A stretch of 64,000 bases of DNA from Candidatus Reidiella endopervernicosa (GCF_013343005.1 NZ_CP054491.1:744001-808000), one strand, 5' to 3'; counted from the first letter of the stretch, positions 37,569 through 48,319 are shown. Numbers and translations: made by a program. The notes: a model not told the origin generated them from the letters alone.

Positions 37569-37852
37569 CGCTGACCGCCATGGATAGCGAAGCGAAGGCG
37601 GTTAGTCCGCGATAGTCGACGCCGTCTGCCTATTCGTAGTTGAGAGCGCGAGCGAACGACGAAGAAGATGCAGCAGCGGCTTTATGTCGGCGTAGAGTCA
37701 CTGAGGGAGTTGTGTAGAGCCGCGAAGAGGTGATTACGCAACGTACGCAGAGACGTCGGGGCGCCGTAGGCATAAACGGTCGCGTTAAGTTTTTGCTGTT
37801 TGCTTGGGCTTGGATGCCCAAAACAAACTTTCGCAAAAATAGCGACTCCCGG
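37569..37852 (+). repeat. Dispersed hairpin-ended element, copy D (284 bp, subtype 2)
   Basis: It follows copy C head to tail without spacer and ends CTCCCGG. It has the subtype 2 loop and the GTAGG variant shared with copy A, so the pair C-D did not arise by simple tandem duplication. Confidence 0.95.
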
Positions 37853-37899
37853 GAGTTGTTGAATATGTTAGAGAATAATGCTCTCAGTCATGGGTTATT

Positions 37900-38112
37900 T
37901 TATTTGTTGTGCTCATCGAGTTCTTTGAGGTATTCGTTTAGTCCCTTGTGTGTAGAAATTAATATCAGTCCAACTGGACCCAAAGCTATAACAGTTATGT
38001 ACATTGCAATAGAATCCGAGCCAAAGCTTTCTGAGACTGCGGATATAATTATTCCGAAAACCGCCAAATATCCGGTGAGAATGAACAAAGTACCAAGAGT
38101 GCTACGCTTCAT
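37900..38112 (-). CDS. Small membrane protein, 70 residues
   Basis: MKRSTLGTLFILTGYLAVFG and TVIALGPVGLILIS form two predicted membrane segments with a short loop between them and a charged end KELDEHNK. The start ATG 38112 has GGGAATTC upstream. Function unknown; small two-helix proteins often belong to stress or toxin-antitoxin systems, but nothing here shows that. Confidence 0.5.
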   Translation of the reverse strand: MKRSTLGTLFILTGYLAVFGIIISAVSESFGSDSIAMYITVIALGPVGLILISTHKGLNEYLKELDEHNK

Positions 38113-38353
38113 TAGAATTCCCTCCTGCGTATGATTGGTGTAAGATGTTTTGGGTGTGTATTAAAGGCTCAATGTAATCTATTCGCAGCACATCGGTCTC
38201 GCTGAGGATTTCACAATACCAAATTATCTATCTTCATATCCATTGTATCTCTGTCTAACGTTTTACTGCGGGGCGCGGAGTCGTTAGTCGGGTGTCAAGT
38301 GCCCTGCCCTTTAACACGACCCCTTTAACTTTCGGCCCCTGTTTATGGATTTA

Positions 38354-38952
38354 TTAGGACTGCGATGGCAAATCATAGCTAACCTTTGTGCCATTAACGA
38401 TGACTACCTTTCGTTTAACAAGCTCTTCTACTATTTCAGAAAGCTCTTCATGTCCTAGTTTTTCATAAAAGATTGTTGATGGAATTTGAAAGAGTCTTTA
38501 TAGCCCTGGGTTTTGCGTTACCTCTAGCCTTCAGAAATTCGATAATAGAACTTACTCTATCAGGTAGTGATTCAGAGTTTGATATCTTTAGAAGCGGTAT
38601 TTCAGAGACATCCTTTTCTCTCTGTACATATATTTTCTTTGCTTTTAAATGCCTGATTAAAGGGTCAAAACCTGTATCTTTTGAAATTATATGAAAATAG
38701 CAATTATTGTCCTTTGCTGACATCTCTCCAACATAAAGGCGATGTGAAAATCTAGTGCATTAGGGCCATTGCCTTCAATCTGTATGTGTTCTGCATTATC
38801 GCCAAGAGACTGCATGGCAGTAGCTAGCTCGAGGAGATCTTGGTTTGTTTAGCGCCTACGAAGACAATAACTTTAAAATCATGACCTTTAAGGATCCCTA
38901 GATTCTTCGGGTGTACATTCTCGAAGTCAATTAAAATGTAATTAGTTCTCAC
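38354..38952 (-). pseudogene. PIN-like/NYN ribonuclease-type protein, frameshifted
   Basis: GTG 38952 has GGAGG 5 bases upstream and starts RTNYILIDFENVHPKNL with the first acidic motif. It continues KVIVFVGAKQTKI, then after one frame change ELATAMQSLGDNAEHIQIEG, GPNALDFHIAF and FHIISKDTGFDPLIRHL, which contain the other conserved Asp residues. Another change near 38465 leads to IFYEKLGHEELSEIVEEL and a stop at 38354-38356. The D-x-E-N, N-A-L-D and D-T-G-F-D motifs match PIN-like NYN-type nucleases. Confidence 0.72.
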
Positions 38953-39248
38953 TACTCCTCCATTCTAATGTTTTGGCCGTAACTATTCTTTTCGACACCT
39001 AAATGCTCCATTACTAACGGAGCCTAAAAGGTTTGCAAGCGGAGCAGGTGTGCTGTCGTCTATTCGGGGAGTAATGAATGGGGGCTGTTGTTGTCAATTT
39101 CGCCTCCTGCGTTGCTGTGTGTGGCGGAATCACCACGCTTCTCCTTGATGTTTCTTAGCCTTTAATTAATTAAGATTCAATGAGCAATTGTTTCTAATGT
39201 TAGAGAGTAATTCACTCTGTCCGGTTTTTCTTGGAAGGTGTTGAGTGT

Positions 39249-39663
39249 TTATTTGTTTGTTGTGCACTTTGATGATCCGTTTACCCAAGAGGTGATTTCA
39301 GGGGCTAATGACTTGCTCGTTAATGGATTGTGATCTCCACCCTCAATGATCTCAACTTTAGTTCCATTGTTGTGTTCGATAAGTGTGATTTCTATAAATG
39401 GCTGCCTGGTTCCAATGTCGGATGCGTAACGTCTTGCTTCGATAATGTTGCCAGATACAACAGTGGCTTGAGTTTTGATGACAACACCATCTCCAAACCA
39501 CCCCACTCTCGTTCCCAACATTTCACGGCTAAGTTATGTAGATTGATAAAAGGGTGTCGGGTGTGTCTTTGCTTAGAAGCGAACCTTGTGTTTTTTGGTG
39601 GAGTTGAACATCCTAATTGTGTGGCAGCGATTGATGTGACTGCTAGAAAAGTAGTGCTTTCAA
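39249..39663 (-). pseudogene. Small lipoprotein, frameshifted
   Basis: TTG 39663 with one indel gives KALLF then LAVTSIAATQLGCSTPP, a lipobox-bearing signal peptide. The middle runs KNTRFASKQRHTRHPF and, after another frame change near 39523, MLGTRVGWFGDGVVIK, TVVSGNIIEARRYASD and the end. It directly follows a second lipoprotein gene on the same strand. The reconstruction is plausible but the family is unknown. Confidence 0.45.
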
Positions 39664-39694
39664 TTGATTGGTTCCTGTAAGTGTGCTTCTGGGA

Positions 39695-40306
39695 TTAATG
39701 TGGGTTGGTAGATGAAATGGTTTGGTGTGTATTGCTTATCCATGGCTTAAGATCATCAATGATTGCGCTAATAAGCTTTGATGAGGCTTTATTCATAGCG
39801 TCGGTAGTGTTATCGAAATACGCGCCAAGAAAAGTATCCTCTGATTTTATGTGATATCTCTTGGTGATAGATGATTTGCTGTTTGTAGCTTTCATGGCCA
39901 CATCGAATGTATACACGTGAGGGTCTGGTTGATGGTGGGTGCGGATGAACTCTATGGTAATGTTTGCATCAGCATTCCCCGTGTTTCCGATGGCCACATT
40001 CTTGTATGCATGATTGTTTATCAGGGCGTTTTTCAGGCTTTGAACAAGAATTAATTGTTTGTCCATTCCGAACCATTGGCTTGTGGATGGTCCACTACTG
40101 ATCGGCATATATACGCCGTTGCCAATGTATGCCATGGTTGTTGTTGAGCCGCCATTGCTTCTGCCAGATATCACATTGATTTCCGCTGTCTGATTGGTGA
40201 CGATTCCAATTTCTTTGTCGTAAATGACTCCCTTATATGCTGGTACGCAGCCCATTAATATGGTCGAGAAACAAATGGATGTTATAAGTAGCATGTGCAG
40301 CTTCAT
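39695..40306 (-). CDS. Lipoprotein, 203 residues, function unknown
   Basis: MKLHMLLITSICFSTILMGC is a signal peptide with lipobox LMGC at residues 17-20. The mature part has a GGSTTTMAYIGNGVYMP turn region and strands such as NITIEFIRTHHQP and YTFDVAMKATNS. It is probably an outer-membrane or periplasm-facing lipoprotein. No family is recognised. It is intact in contrast to its neighbours. Confidence 0.7.
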   Translation of the reverse strand: MKLHMLLITSICFSTILMGCVPAYKGVIYDKEIGIVTNQTAEINVISGRSNGGSTTTMAYIGNGVYMPISSGPSTSQWFGMDKQLILVQSLKNALINNHAYKNVAIGNTGNADANITIEFIRTHHQPDPHVYTFDVAMKATNSKSSITKRYHIKSEDTFLGAYFDNTTDAMNKASSKLISAIIDDLKPWISNTHQTISSTNPH

Positions 40307-40662
40307 GGTTGTATTCCTGTGATATCAATTATTGATTGCGACTTGAGGTATGAGAGGGTGGTGTGCTGATAAAGTGTTTATAAATATACGCATAAGGGGC
40401 CGCAGTCTTGCGCGTCTTATGCGAATAAGATTTGCAAACGGGCTGTGCTCCTAGTGTGTTCTGGAAGAGGTCTGAATAGATGTGCTGGTGATGTTATTGT
40501 CATCGTAGCTTCCTGCTAAATTGTGAGGCATGGGGTGGCCAACGTTTCCCGTATGTGTTGAGCCTCTATCAATCATGAGTGAAAATCAAGGTCGATCCGA
40601 TAATATGTTTTGTTGATACGTATATCCGATTCAGAGTGTCTTGAATTTGTATGGGGGCAGGG
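40307..40662. other. Intergenic stretch without a recognised gene
   Basis: No frame has good coding character. An inverted repeat CGCATAAG...CTTATGCG lies at about 40390-40425, with a 19-base spacer, and may be a weak terminator or operator for one of the flanking minus-strand genes. Confidence 0.4.
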
Positions 40663-41414
40663 CTACTGGGGTTTGGCTCTATTTCTTGCTGCCATCAGCG
40701 CCGCATACTCTTCGGGTGCAATGATCTCGCGAATATCGACAAAGCTGCCGCTCTCGAACTGCTTCAGTTCATCCAATATCCCCATTACCCGCTCGGCCGC
40801 CTGGCGCGGTTTAGGCATTACTTCGGTACCGCGTGCCTCGCGGATACGGGCCAGCGCTTGATACTCCTCAACATCGGGTTCGATGCAGAGGTAGTCCATG
40901 ATTGCTGAGTCGATCAGCCCCGGTGCGATGGCCGAGAGGTGGGTGTCGGGGAATTCGTGTGAGTAGAGACGCATCACCATATTGAGCGCCGCCTTGGTGA
41001 GGGTGTAACCGCTCCACCCCTTGTTACCGAGTACCGCCGCACCGGAGGAGATCGCCACGATCTGTCCCACCGCGATACCGCTCTCCAGTAGCCAGTCGAG
41101 TACCACCTTGTTCGACCAGACGTTGATGTCGGTGATCTCACGCAGTGCCTCCAGCGAGGTCTCGTGCATCGGCTTGATCTCGCCGAGCATGCCGGCGTTT
41201 AGAATTACCAGGTCGAGCCGATCAACGCCGCCAAGCAGGTGATTCAAAGCGTTAGGAACCGCATCGAAGTCGGCCAGGTCGCACTGCTGATCGTGCACAC
41301 CCGCCAGATCACAACCGCGACGACTGCAAGCCATAGACCTCCCAACCCTGTTCAAGGGCGTACTCGAGAAGCCGCGACCCAGGCCGCTGCTGTTACCGGT
41401 GATAAGAGTTTCAT
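40663..41414 (-). pseudogene. Short-chain dehydrogenase/reductase with frame damage at the N-terminus
   Basis: The cofactor motif TLITGNSSGLGRG opens the protein. The next 20 residues are garbled by two compensating indels; in the other frame they read LLEYALEQGWEVYG. It continues CDLADFDAVPNAL, LDLVILNAGMLGE (NNAG-type), IVAISSGAAVLG with the catalytic Ser, and YTLTKAALN with the YxxxK pair. It would be an NAD(P)-dependent oxidoreductase. The start ATG 41414 is one base out of frame with the motif. The substrate is unknown. Confidence 0.75.
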
Positions 41415-41482
41415 TTATATCCTCGTCGTATTGATCGTCTGTTGGAGGAGGGCTTGTTATTGGGTGCCTATTTGGGCTTTGA

Positions 41483-41573
41483 CTATACATATGATGCTTT
41501 TAATGTATAGAAAATACAATAATCTATACATATGTGGGTTGATGGGTATAGAGTATCGGGATTCCTATACATA
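41483..41573 (+). promoter_or_regulatory. Four copies of a CTATACAT motif upstream of the Fic gene
   Basis: CTATACATATG occurs at 41483-41493 and 41524-41534, CTATACATA at 41565-41573 and the reverse form ATGTATAG at 41503-41510. The spacing is 21 to 41 bases, about two to four helical turns, ending 28 bases before the Fic start. Such iteration is typical of operators. Fic proteins with a C-terminal HTH often regulate themselves, which makes autoregulation plausible. Confidence 0.55.
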
Positions 41574-41601
41574 AGGCTTCAAGGCAAGGGAGGCGTTTGA
41601 A

Positions 41602-42657
41602 ATGGAGTTGCTTATACAAAATTTGCCGTTTCCTGATGAGGAGGAGCTGGAGAGTCGCGCTGTTTTGAAAAAGGCAGCGTTGGCGAATCGTTATCTGGCA
41701 GAGCTGAAGGGGATTGCCAAGACCATACCCAATGAGGCGATCCTGATAAATACGCTTACCCTTCAAGAGGCAAAGGACAGCTCTGAGGTAGAGAACATCA
41801 TCACTACCCATGATGATCTCTACAAGGCAGGGATATTTGCTGACTATATTCAGAGCCCAGCTGCGAAAGAGGTGCAGGATTATGCGACTGCGATCAGACA
41901 GGGTTTTAGTCAGGTTCGGGAAAGCAAGCTTATCCGCCTGGTAGATATCGTCTCGATTCAGGCCACTCTGGAGAAGAATAGGGCAGGTCTTCGCAAGCTT
42001 CCGAGAACTGATCTTAAAACCAGCAGACAGGTGAGGTGGTTTATACACCGCCGCAGGACGCTCGTGAAATTGAGCGGCTGATGAACAATCTGGTCGACTA
42101 TATTAATGACGAGGCGCTATCTGATGTTGACCCCTGATAAAATGGCACTGATACATCACCAGTTTGAGACTATTCATCCCTTTTATTATGGCAATGGCCG
42201 CTGTGGAAGAATTCTCAATATTCTCTATCTGAACGCCAAGGGCCTGCTTGACCTTCCTGTCCTCTATCTCAGTCGATACTTTATTCGAAACAAATCGGAA
42301 TACTACCGACAACTTCAGCTTGTGCGTGAAGGGGATGGACGGAGTGGTTGCTCTATATGCTTGAAGGCGTGGTAGAGACATCTCAACAAACCCTTTCACT
42401 TATCGAGCAGATAAAAGGGTTGATGCAGGCATACAAGCATGGCATTCGTGCTTCACTGCCAAAGATCTATAGCCAGAACCTGATCAATAATCTCTTTCGT
42501 CACCCTATACCAAGATCGACTTTGTAATGAAGGATCTTCAGGTGTCTCGTATTACTGCGACAAAATATCTGCAGCAGTTGGTTGATGCGGGGTTTTAGCG
42601 AAAGAGAAGATCGGTCGGAGTAACTACTATATAAACACCCCTATTTCAGTTGCTTAG
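41602..42657 (+). pseudogene. Fic-family protein, frameshifted and with altered Fic motif
   Basis: ATG 41602, with GGGAGG 8 bases upstream, gives the Fic N-terminal domain (LPFPDEEELESRAVLKKAAL, LTLQEAKDSSEVENIITTHD). Further frames give [15 protein letters not shown], the core [33 protein letters not shown] and a C-terminal winged-helix-like end (LQVSRITATKYLQQLVDAG). The consensus is HPFx(D/E)GNGRxxR; here Tyr replaces the acidic residue that binds magnesium. At least four indels break the gene. Fic proteins AMPylate targets or act as toxins. This one looks inactive twice over. Confidence 0.82.
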
Positions 42658-42770
42658 TGAAAGCAGAGAGGGAAATTAGGAAAGCGCTCTGAATCGTTGT
42701 TTACCCGTAGGAGCTTCGTCATAAATCAACAGGATGTTGTGTTCGGCGAGTCCGCTGCTCTGGCAGGCTG

Positions 42771-43279
42771 TCAGGGCCAGCTCTCTTTGTTGGTGCTGAA
42801 CTCGTTGTCCTGGCTCGGTGAGTCATATCTGATCTGGATTCCATCATCATCTAGTGACCAGTTTAGGAAGTAGGCTCCCACGGCCTCTCTGATCGGTTCT
42901 GCCCGGTTTGGCTCGTAGAGCTGGGCGCGCTGTGAGTTGACGCCTATATGGCAGACGAGTAGCAGCAGTGGCGTACTTCTCTTCTCAAGCGCAATCCAGC
43001 GGATGCCGTCCTGACGGCAGTTGTCGCCCTCGGTGGGGTTATCGCAGGGGTGCAGTCGACTTCGATGTGGTTTCGTACGATCCACTTACCGTTGTGTTGT
43101 TGCTCTATATCGATCCAGTCGAGCGCAGTCGTCTCCCGGTAACTGCGCCAGCGCCAATCTTGATAGGTCGCTCGGCCTATCTCTGTAACCGTCGGCACAG
43201 TATCTACAGCGCGCTTCTCTGCTGCATGTGTTGAGAGGGTGGTCAGTAACAGGGTGGATATCAGAATTACGATTTTCAT
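42771..43279 (-). pseudogene. Secreted hypothetical protein, one frameshift
   Basis: ATG 43279 starts a signal peptide (MKIVILISTLLLTTLSTHAA) and TVTEIGRATYQDWRWRSYRE. After one frame change near 43050 it continues CDNPTEGDNCRQDGIRWIAL and YFLNWSLDDDGIQIRYDSP. Cysteines in pairs suggest disulfides. Element copy E ends one base upstream of this ATG, so promoter and ribosome binding site are separated from the gene. No family recognised. Confidence 0.6.
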
Positions 43280-43280
43280 T

Positions 43281-43559
43281 CGCTGACCGCCATGGAGAGC
43301 GAAGTGAGGGCGGTTAGTCCCCGATAGTCGACGCCGTCTGTATATTCGTAGTTGAGAGCGCGAGCGAACGACGGAGAAGATGCAGCAACGGCTTTATGTC
43401 GGCGTAGAGTCACTGAGGAGTTGTGTAGAGCCGCGAAGAGGTGATTACGCAACGTACGCAGGACGTCGGGGCGCCGCAGGCATAAACGTCGCGTGAAGTT
43501 TTGCTGTTTGCTTGGGCTGGATGCCCAAAACAAACTTTCGCAAAAATAGCGACTCCCGG
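43281..43559 (+). repeat. Dispersed hairpin-ended element, copy E (279 bp, subtype 1)
   Basis: It starts CGCTGACCGCC after TTTCATT and ends CTCCCGG before ATTTTGAG. It is the shortest copy, with several single-base losses that also break the long frame on its minus strand. It lies directly against the start codon of the minus-strand gene ending at 43279. Confidence 0.93.
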
Positions 43560-43763
43560 ATTTTGAGTGGTTTGGTTTCGTGACCAGTTAGTTTACAGGT
43601 TGGGACATTGATGCAGTGGCAGCGGGTTTGGCAACAGCTTCAATAGGGATCGGGGTCGGATCGACTCCGATCCCTTGAGTTGACTTGATAGGTAGAGGAA
43701 CAGATCAGACTAGCCGCTGCACAAATGCCATTCTATACTGCCCGAATACCATAAAATAATGAG

Positions 43764-45959
43764 GTGTTTTATGAAAAGGAATTCCAGAAATGCAGCCCCT
43801 ACGATTTTTTGATCTGCCGCAATCAGCAGAATGACTCCTATCAGCTCTACCGTGTTGATCCCGATGCTGATGAACTCTTTACCCCGGTTACATTAGGCGC
43901 AGATGTCTCCTTTGATCACTCCTATCGAATCGCCCAGCTGGGGGCTATCTTTTACAGTGGAGTCCGATTAGCAATCAGGGTGGGGTTCCTGGTTATCACT
44001 TCAATCTGATCGAGTTCAATCCGAAAGCCCCGATCCGATGAATGGAAAACCCCTTCAGAGCGGTTACTGGGAGAAGAAGAAGTTCTGGGACTACCGTGAT
44101 TACTACAGTAAAATCCGGATGAGGACCAGTTGCTGGATCTCATTCCGATGGCCAGTTTTGTCCTCTGTACGATACCGACCAAGGGCCGTGGAACGTTCGA
44201 GCTGTGGAATTTCGATCCGCAACCAAACGCACCGGGTAAGTCTGATCCTCTTCCCCACCCCTATACCGGCCAGGGTGCCTTCCCGCTGATCAAGAAGGGG
44301 CATACCCTGATTCCCATTGGGAACTACGTGCTGGACCGACTGCCAGACCGCAAACACTACCGGCTCTGGAGCTTTGATCCCCAACAGAAGACGCCGCTTT
44401 CGCTTCCCGCGATCCATGAGGGTCACTGGGATCACATCGATCCTGAATGTGAACTCACCGCTATCGGTGGCCATCTGCTGGAGTGGCATCCCGGCGAGGG
44501 TCGCTACCGATTGTGGGCGTTCGATCCAGACCATGAGGATGTTCTGATAGGTCCTATCCGTGAGGGCAAACTTCCCTCCGCCATCGGCGCGGATGCGGTG
44601 CTGACCGGTTATCAGCCGCATATTCCGGTTCAGACAGAGCGGGCCGATACGCCGGGCACCCTTGATTTCATGCGTTCGAAGATCAAACACGTGGTCTATT
44701 ACATGGTCGAAAGCCGCTCCTTCGATAACGTCTGTGGCTGGCTCTACGAGAAGGGTGATGAGGGTGTAACTACATCGGTTCAGAAGCGCCGTTTGATGGT
44801 GCGAGCAGGGATGATTTTAATTTTGATGGCGATAAGAAGGTTCACGTCAGTCAGTTCAAGCAGGGCAAGCTCAGTGATGAGTGGGATCTCATTGCACTCG
44901 ATCAGGACCCCTTCCACAACACCACCGACGCGCTGCAGCAGATGTTCGCCGAGGCGCCCGGCTACTGGGGTGGCGACAAGCCGGATATGGGTGGTTTTAT
45001 TCTCAATAATGCCAATGACCAGGTGATGGAGACATTCAGTCCCGAACAGCTTCCGGTTCTAAACGGCCTGGCGCGCAATTTTGGTATTTCCGATCGATGG
45101 TTCTCATCCGTGCCCGGCGGCACCGATATGAATCGTGCCTTCTCCGTCACCGGCTCCGCCTTCAACAAGCTCGGAACCTGGGAGGGGTAACGCCTACAAG
45201 TACTGGCCCTATACAGCTCACCGCCAATCGATCTGGAAGGTGCTTTGGAGTCATGGGATTACTGATTGGAAAATCTACAACGCGATCCTGTGGGAGAAGT
45301 GCGTCTTCACATACCAGCTCTATCTTAAAGGACAGATTCCATCGGTCGATGCGGACACGACTCCTACCTGGCGGGATTGGAACAGTTTAAGAGCGACGCC
45401 AAAACGGCAATCTGCCCGCTTTCAGCTTTCTGGAGCCGGTGTGGATCGCACCCAGCGGTGCCACCTCCTACCATCCGGGAGCCGATCTAGTCCCTGCAGA
45501 GAGAGCACTGAACGAAATCTACGAGGCGATCAAGAGTGGACCCGGTTGGGAAGAGACGCTGCTGGTTATCACCTTCGATAAAACAACGGCACCTACGACC
45601 ACGTCGCACCGCCCTATGCCAAGAAGCCGTGGCCTAACGACCTCAACAATGGCTTTGCCTACGACCTGATGGGACCGAGGGTGCCAACGGTGATGGTGTC
45701 ACCCTGGATCAAGGAGCAATCCGTTTTCCGTGCGGAGGGCGATACTCCCTTCGATTCAACCTCATTCGCCGCCACGCTGCTTGATTGGTTTGGAATTCCG
45801 AAAACCCGCTGGGGGCTTGGGGATCGTATTGAGATAGCGCCCACTTTCGAGACCGTTCTGCAGGCAGACCAGCCGAGAAAGGAGGCGCCCACCTTAACGC
45901 CGCCCTATGACAAATCTTTCCCAAAGGCAAAACCGGGGCCTGATAAAGGGGCGGGTTGA
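43764..45959 (+). pseudogene. Phosphoesterase (phospholipase C/acid phosphatase type) with N-terminal repeats
   Basis: The N-terminal half has four related units of about 50 residues ending in a strand such as RLWSFDPQ, LWAFDPDH or LWNFDPQ, a propeller-like pattern. The catalytic half has IKHVVYYMVESRSFDNVCG (family form E-N-R-S-F-D), FGISDRWFSSVPGGTDMNR, GADLVPAERALNEIYEAI, LLVITFDK and DHVAPPY. It ends FPKAKPGPDKG at 45959. At least five indels break it. The family hydrolyses phosphodiesters outside the cytoplasm; no signal peptide can be seen, perhaps because the start is also damaged. Confidence 0.82.
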
Positions 45960-45990
45960 TTGCGTCATTCCGCTTTAACCGGGTTTGCGA

Positions 45991-47015
45991 TTAGGACGGG
46001 TCAAGCTGATGGAGCTGCTCTTCGGCATTTTTCAGGGCATCCCATAAGCGGCTCTCCTGAAAGCAGAGGCTTCCGCCGCCGCGTCTCTCCTGTGAGACCA
46101 TGCGGTTGAGGTCGGCGATGCAGACCCAGGGTAATGAATTTGTACCGTTCTTCAGAGCGGTTGCCCATTTGGCGCGGTCCTTGGTGTAGCGCCACTCGTA
46201 GTTTAGAGAGTTCGAGCTTGAAATTCAGGGTGAGCGCGTCTTCATCGAAGCGATTGGAGCGATCATCTTGCAGGGTGTTACCGCCCCCTTCTCCATGTCT
46301 CAACCACCAGATCGCACTTTAATTCTGGCGATACCAGATCGAGCCAAAAATCCTCGCCCCACTTTCTGCTTTTGGCGATGAGAAGAAAATCTTTACCGCC
46401 TCGGGATTTAAACCGAACGGTCGAGGGCTGTTTCGATTCACTAATGTTGTTGCCATGGAATAGACGCGAGAATGGTTCGTTATTGCCAATCGAGGGCGGC
46501 ATGCGTGAACTCGCCTGCAGGATTTGTGGATTCTGCTGACACAGCATCTGCTCAGCGATCTGGTTGGCGGTTTGATAATTGGGTAGGGAGATGCAGATAA
46601 AGGTCTGACCATAGATCGCCTCTCTGTCCGGAAGTGTCGACTCCTTGTTGGCGGGAAAGCGTGGCGTCGAGTGGAGTAGAAAGAGTGCTGAATCGGGTTT
46701 TTGTCGAAGGCCAATACTCCTTTGCAGTGACCTTTTCAGAACTGTTTTCTCCTTGTCGGCGTGTTCGTCGTTATAGACGAGATAGCCCGTACTCTCCGGG
46801 TATTAAAATAGCCTTCAAGGTTTGGCTCAATGCCTGTTTCTCCTGATCCAGGCCGATCGGGGAGCGCTGCAATTTATTTGAGTCAGGATCGAAGTATAAA
46901 AATCAAAACCCTCGTTGCTTTCACTGCCGGTGTGCTCGGGGTTTTATAGATAAACCACCAATCCACCGGCTCTCCCTGTTGGTTTTTGCTTCGACCATTA
47001 AACCGGAACCTCCAT
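45991..47015 (-). pseudogene. Deoxyribonuclease II homologue, frameshifted
   Basis: Segments in several minus-strand frames follow animal DNase II in order: GEPVDWWFIYKTP near 46950, LFLLHSTPRFPANKES with the first catalytic His near 46660, YGQTFICISLPNYQTANQ, QNPQILQASSRMP, GGKDFLLIAKSRKWGEDFW, LVVETW, DRAKW, and WVCIADLNRMVSQERRGGG followed by LCFQESRLWDALK. DNase II has DHSKW where this gene has DRAKW, so the second catalytic His is Arg. The enzyme class cuts DNA in acid conditions without metal. Frame changes are too many for a product. Confidence 0.8.
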
Positions 47016-47228
47016 TTCACGCTGCTTGAATTGTGAATCGTATCAGGTCATCGAAATATTCGGGCGCGGATCATTAAACGGTAAAGAATCTTTATGTCCA
47101 ATATTTATCAATAGATTGATTTCGAGCCAGAGAACAGTATGGTTTAGGCTTCTGGATCGTCAGCGAATAGAAGCCTCTGGCTGTGCGCTGACCTGTGCGA
47201 GTTACCGCAGGATGTGGTTGATAAGGAT

Positions 47229-48308
47229 ATGTTTCGCTATTTCGGTTTTGGCTCCAACTTAAACATCACCTCGCTACGTGCCAAGGGTGTGGAGCCGTTG
47301 GCATCGCGGCTTGCGGTCTTGCACGGCTGGCAGCTGCGTTTCAACGTGCAGCACTTCTTCCGCCACGAGGGCGGTGTCGGCAATATCGAACCATCCGAAG
47401 CGCCGGATGCGCGGGTGCTGGGTGTGCTCTATGAGTGTCCTGATGATTCTCTTCTGTCACTGGATGCCATGGAGGCCTGCGGACACGGTTACGATCGCAT
47501 TACTGTTGAGGTGGAGGCGGATGGCGAGCAGCTTTCTGCGCTCACCTATATCGGCATGCCCGAGTTCATCGACGATAGCTGTCGGCCGAGTCAACGCTAT
47601 CTAAATATCGTTGTTAATGGTGCCCGTCAGGCTGGGCTCGATCACGACTATGTGCAAAACCTTGTGGCGCAGTCTGTCCACCGGCCCGATGAGTATCCTC
47701 CATTCACGCCGCCATCCGGTGACTACCCCGTTTTCGATACCGACTCCTGGCGAACAAGCCGTTATATACAGCGCTCTACGATGCAGTATTCGATATGTCG
47801 GCAGCGAGGCCCCTGCACGAATTTTTGAAGGGTTTCTTTGGTGGGCGTGATATGACACTGTTTCATCTTAAAAGACTCGACAGCAGTGATGGCAACGAAT
47901 CTATGGACGATGTCAGGAATGGACGCCTCAGTGAGGCCCAGCAGCGTTATCTCAACGGCTACCTTCGCTGACCGCCATGGAGAGCGAAGTGAGGGCGGTT
48001 AGTCCCCGATAGTCGACGCCGTCTGCCTATTCGTAGTTGAGAGCGCGAGCGAACGACGAAGAAGATGCAGCAGCGGCTTTATGTCGGCGTAGAGTCACTG
48101 AGGGAGTTGTGTAGAGCCGCGAAGAGGTGATTACGCAACGTACGCAGGACGGTCGGGGCGCCGCAGGCATAAACGGTCGCGTGAAGTTTTTGCTGTTTGC
48201 TTGGGCTTGGATGCCCAAAACAAACTTTCGCAAAATAGCGACTCCCCGGAATAGTATGCCAGGGAGTATCGTTACGTAGGCCGCTACAACAACAAATATA
48301 AAGAGTGA
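47229..48308 (+). pseudogene. Gamma-glutamylcyclotransferase-like protein, split by copy F
   Basis: ATG 47229 starts MFRYFGFGSNLN, the YGSN substrate loop of the GGCT fold, and continues ARVLGVLYECPDDSLLSLDA with the conserved acidic residue and YDRITVEVEADGEQLSALTY. A frame change near 47752 leads to NKPLYTALYDAVFDMSAARP and a C-terminal region EAQQRYLNGYL, where copy F is inserted at 47966. After it YAREYRYVGRYNNKYKE ends at 48308, in the same frame when the element is removed except for one TAG codon at the junction. Confidence 0.78.
47966..48249 (+). repeat. Dispersed hairpin-ended element, copy F (284 bp, subtype 1)
   Basis: It begins CGCTGACCGCC after GGCTACCTT and ends CTCCCCGG before AATAGTATG. 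It is inserted in the 3' part of the cyclotransferase-like gene in sense orientation. Removal joins the frames of LNGYL and YAREYRY, with one stop codon at the scar. Confidence 0.95.
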
Positions 48309-48319
48309 GTAGCACAGCA

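Noticed and set aside
37286-37852. Tandem repeats C and D as a CRISPR array
   Set aside because: The units are 283 bp with no spacers, and no cas genes are near. No short regularly spaced repeats are seen anywhere in the window.
45991-47015. Small separate hypothetical proteins on the minus strand
   Set aside because: The open pieces align in order with one DNase II-type protein; separate genes would be a frameshift artefact.
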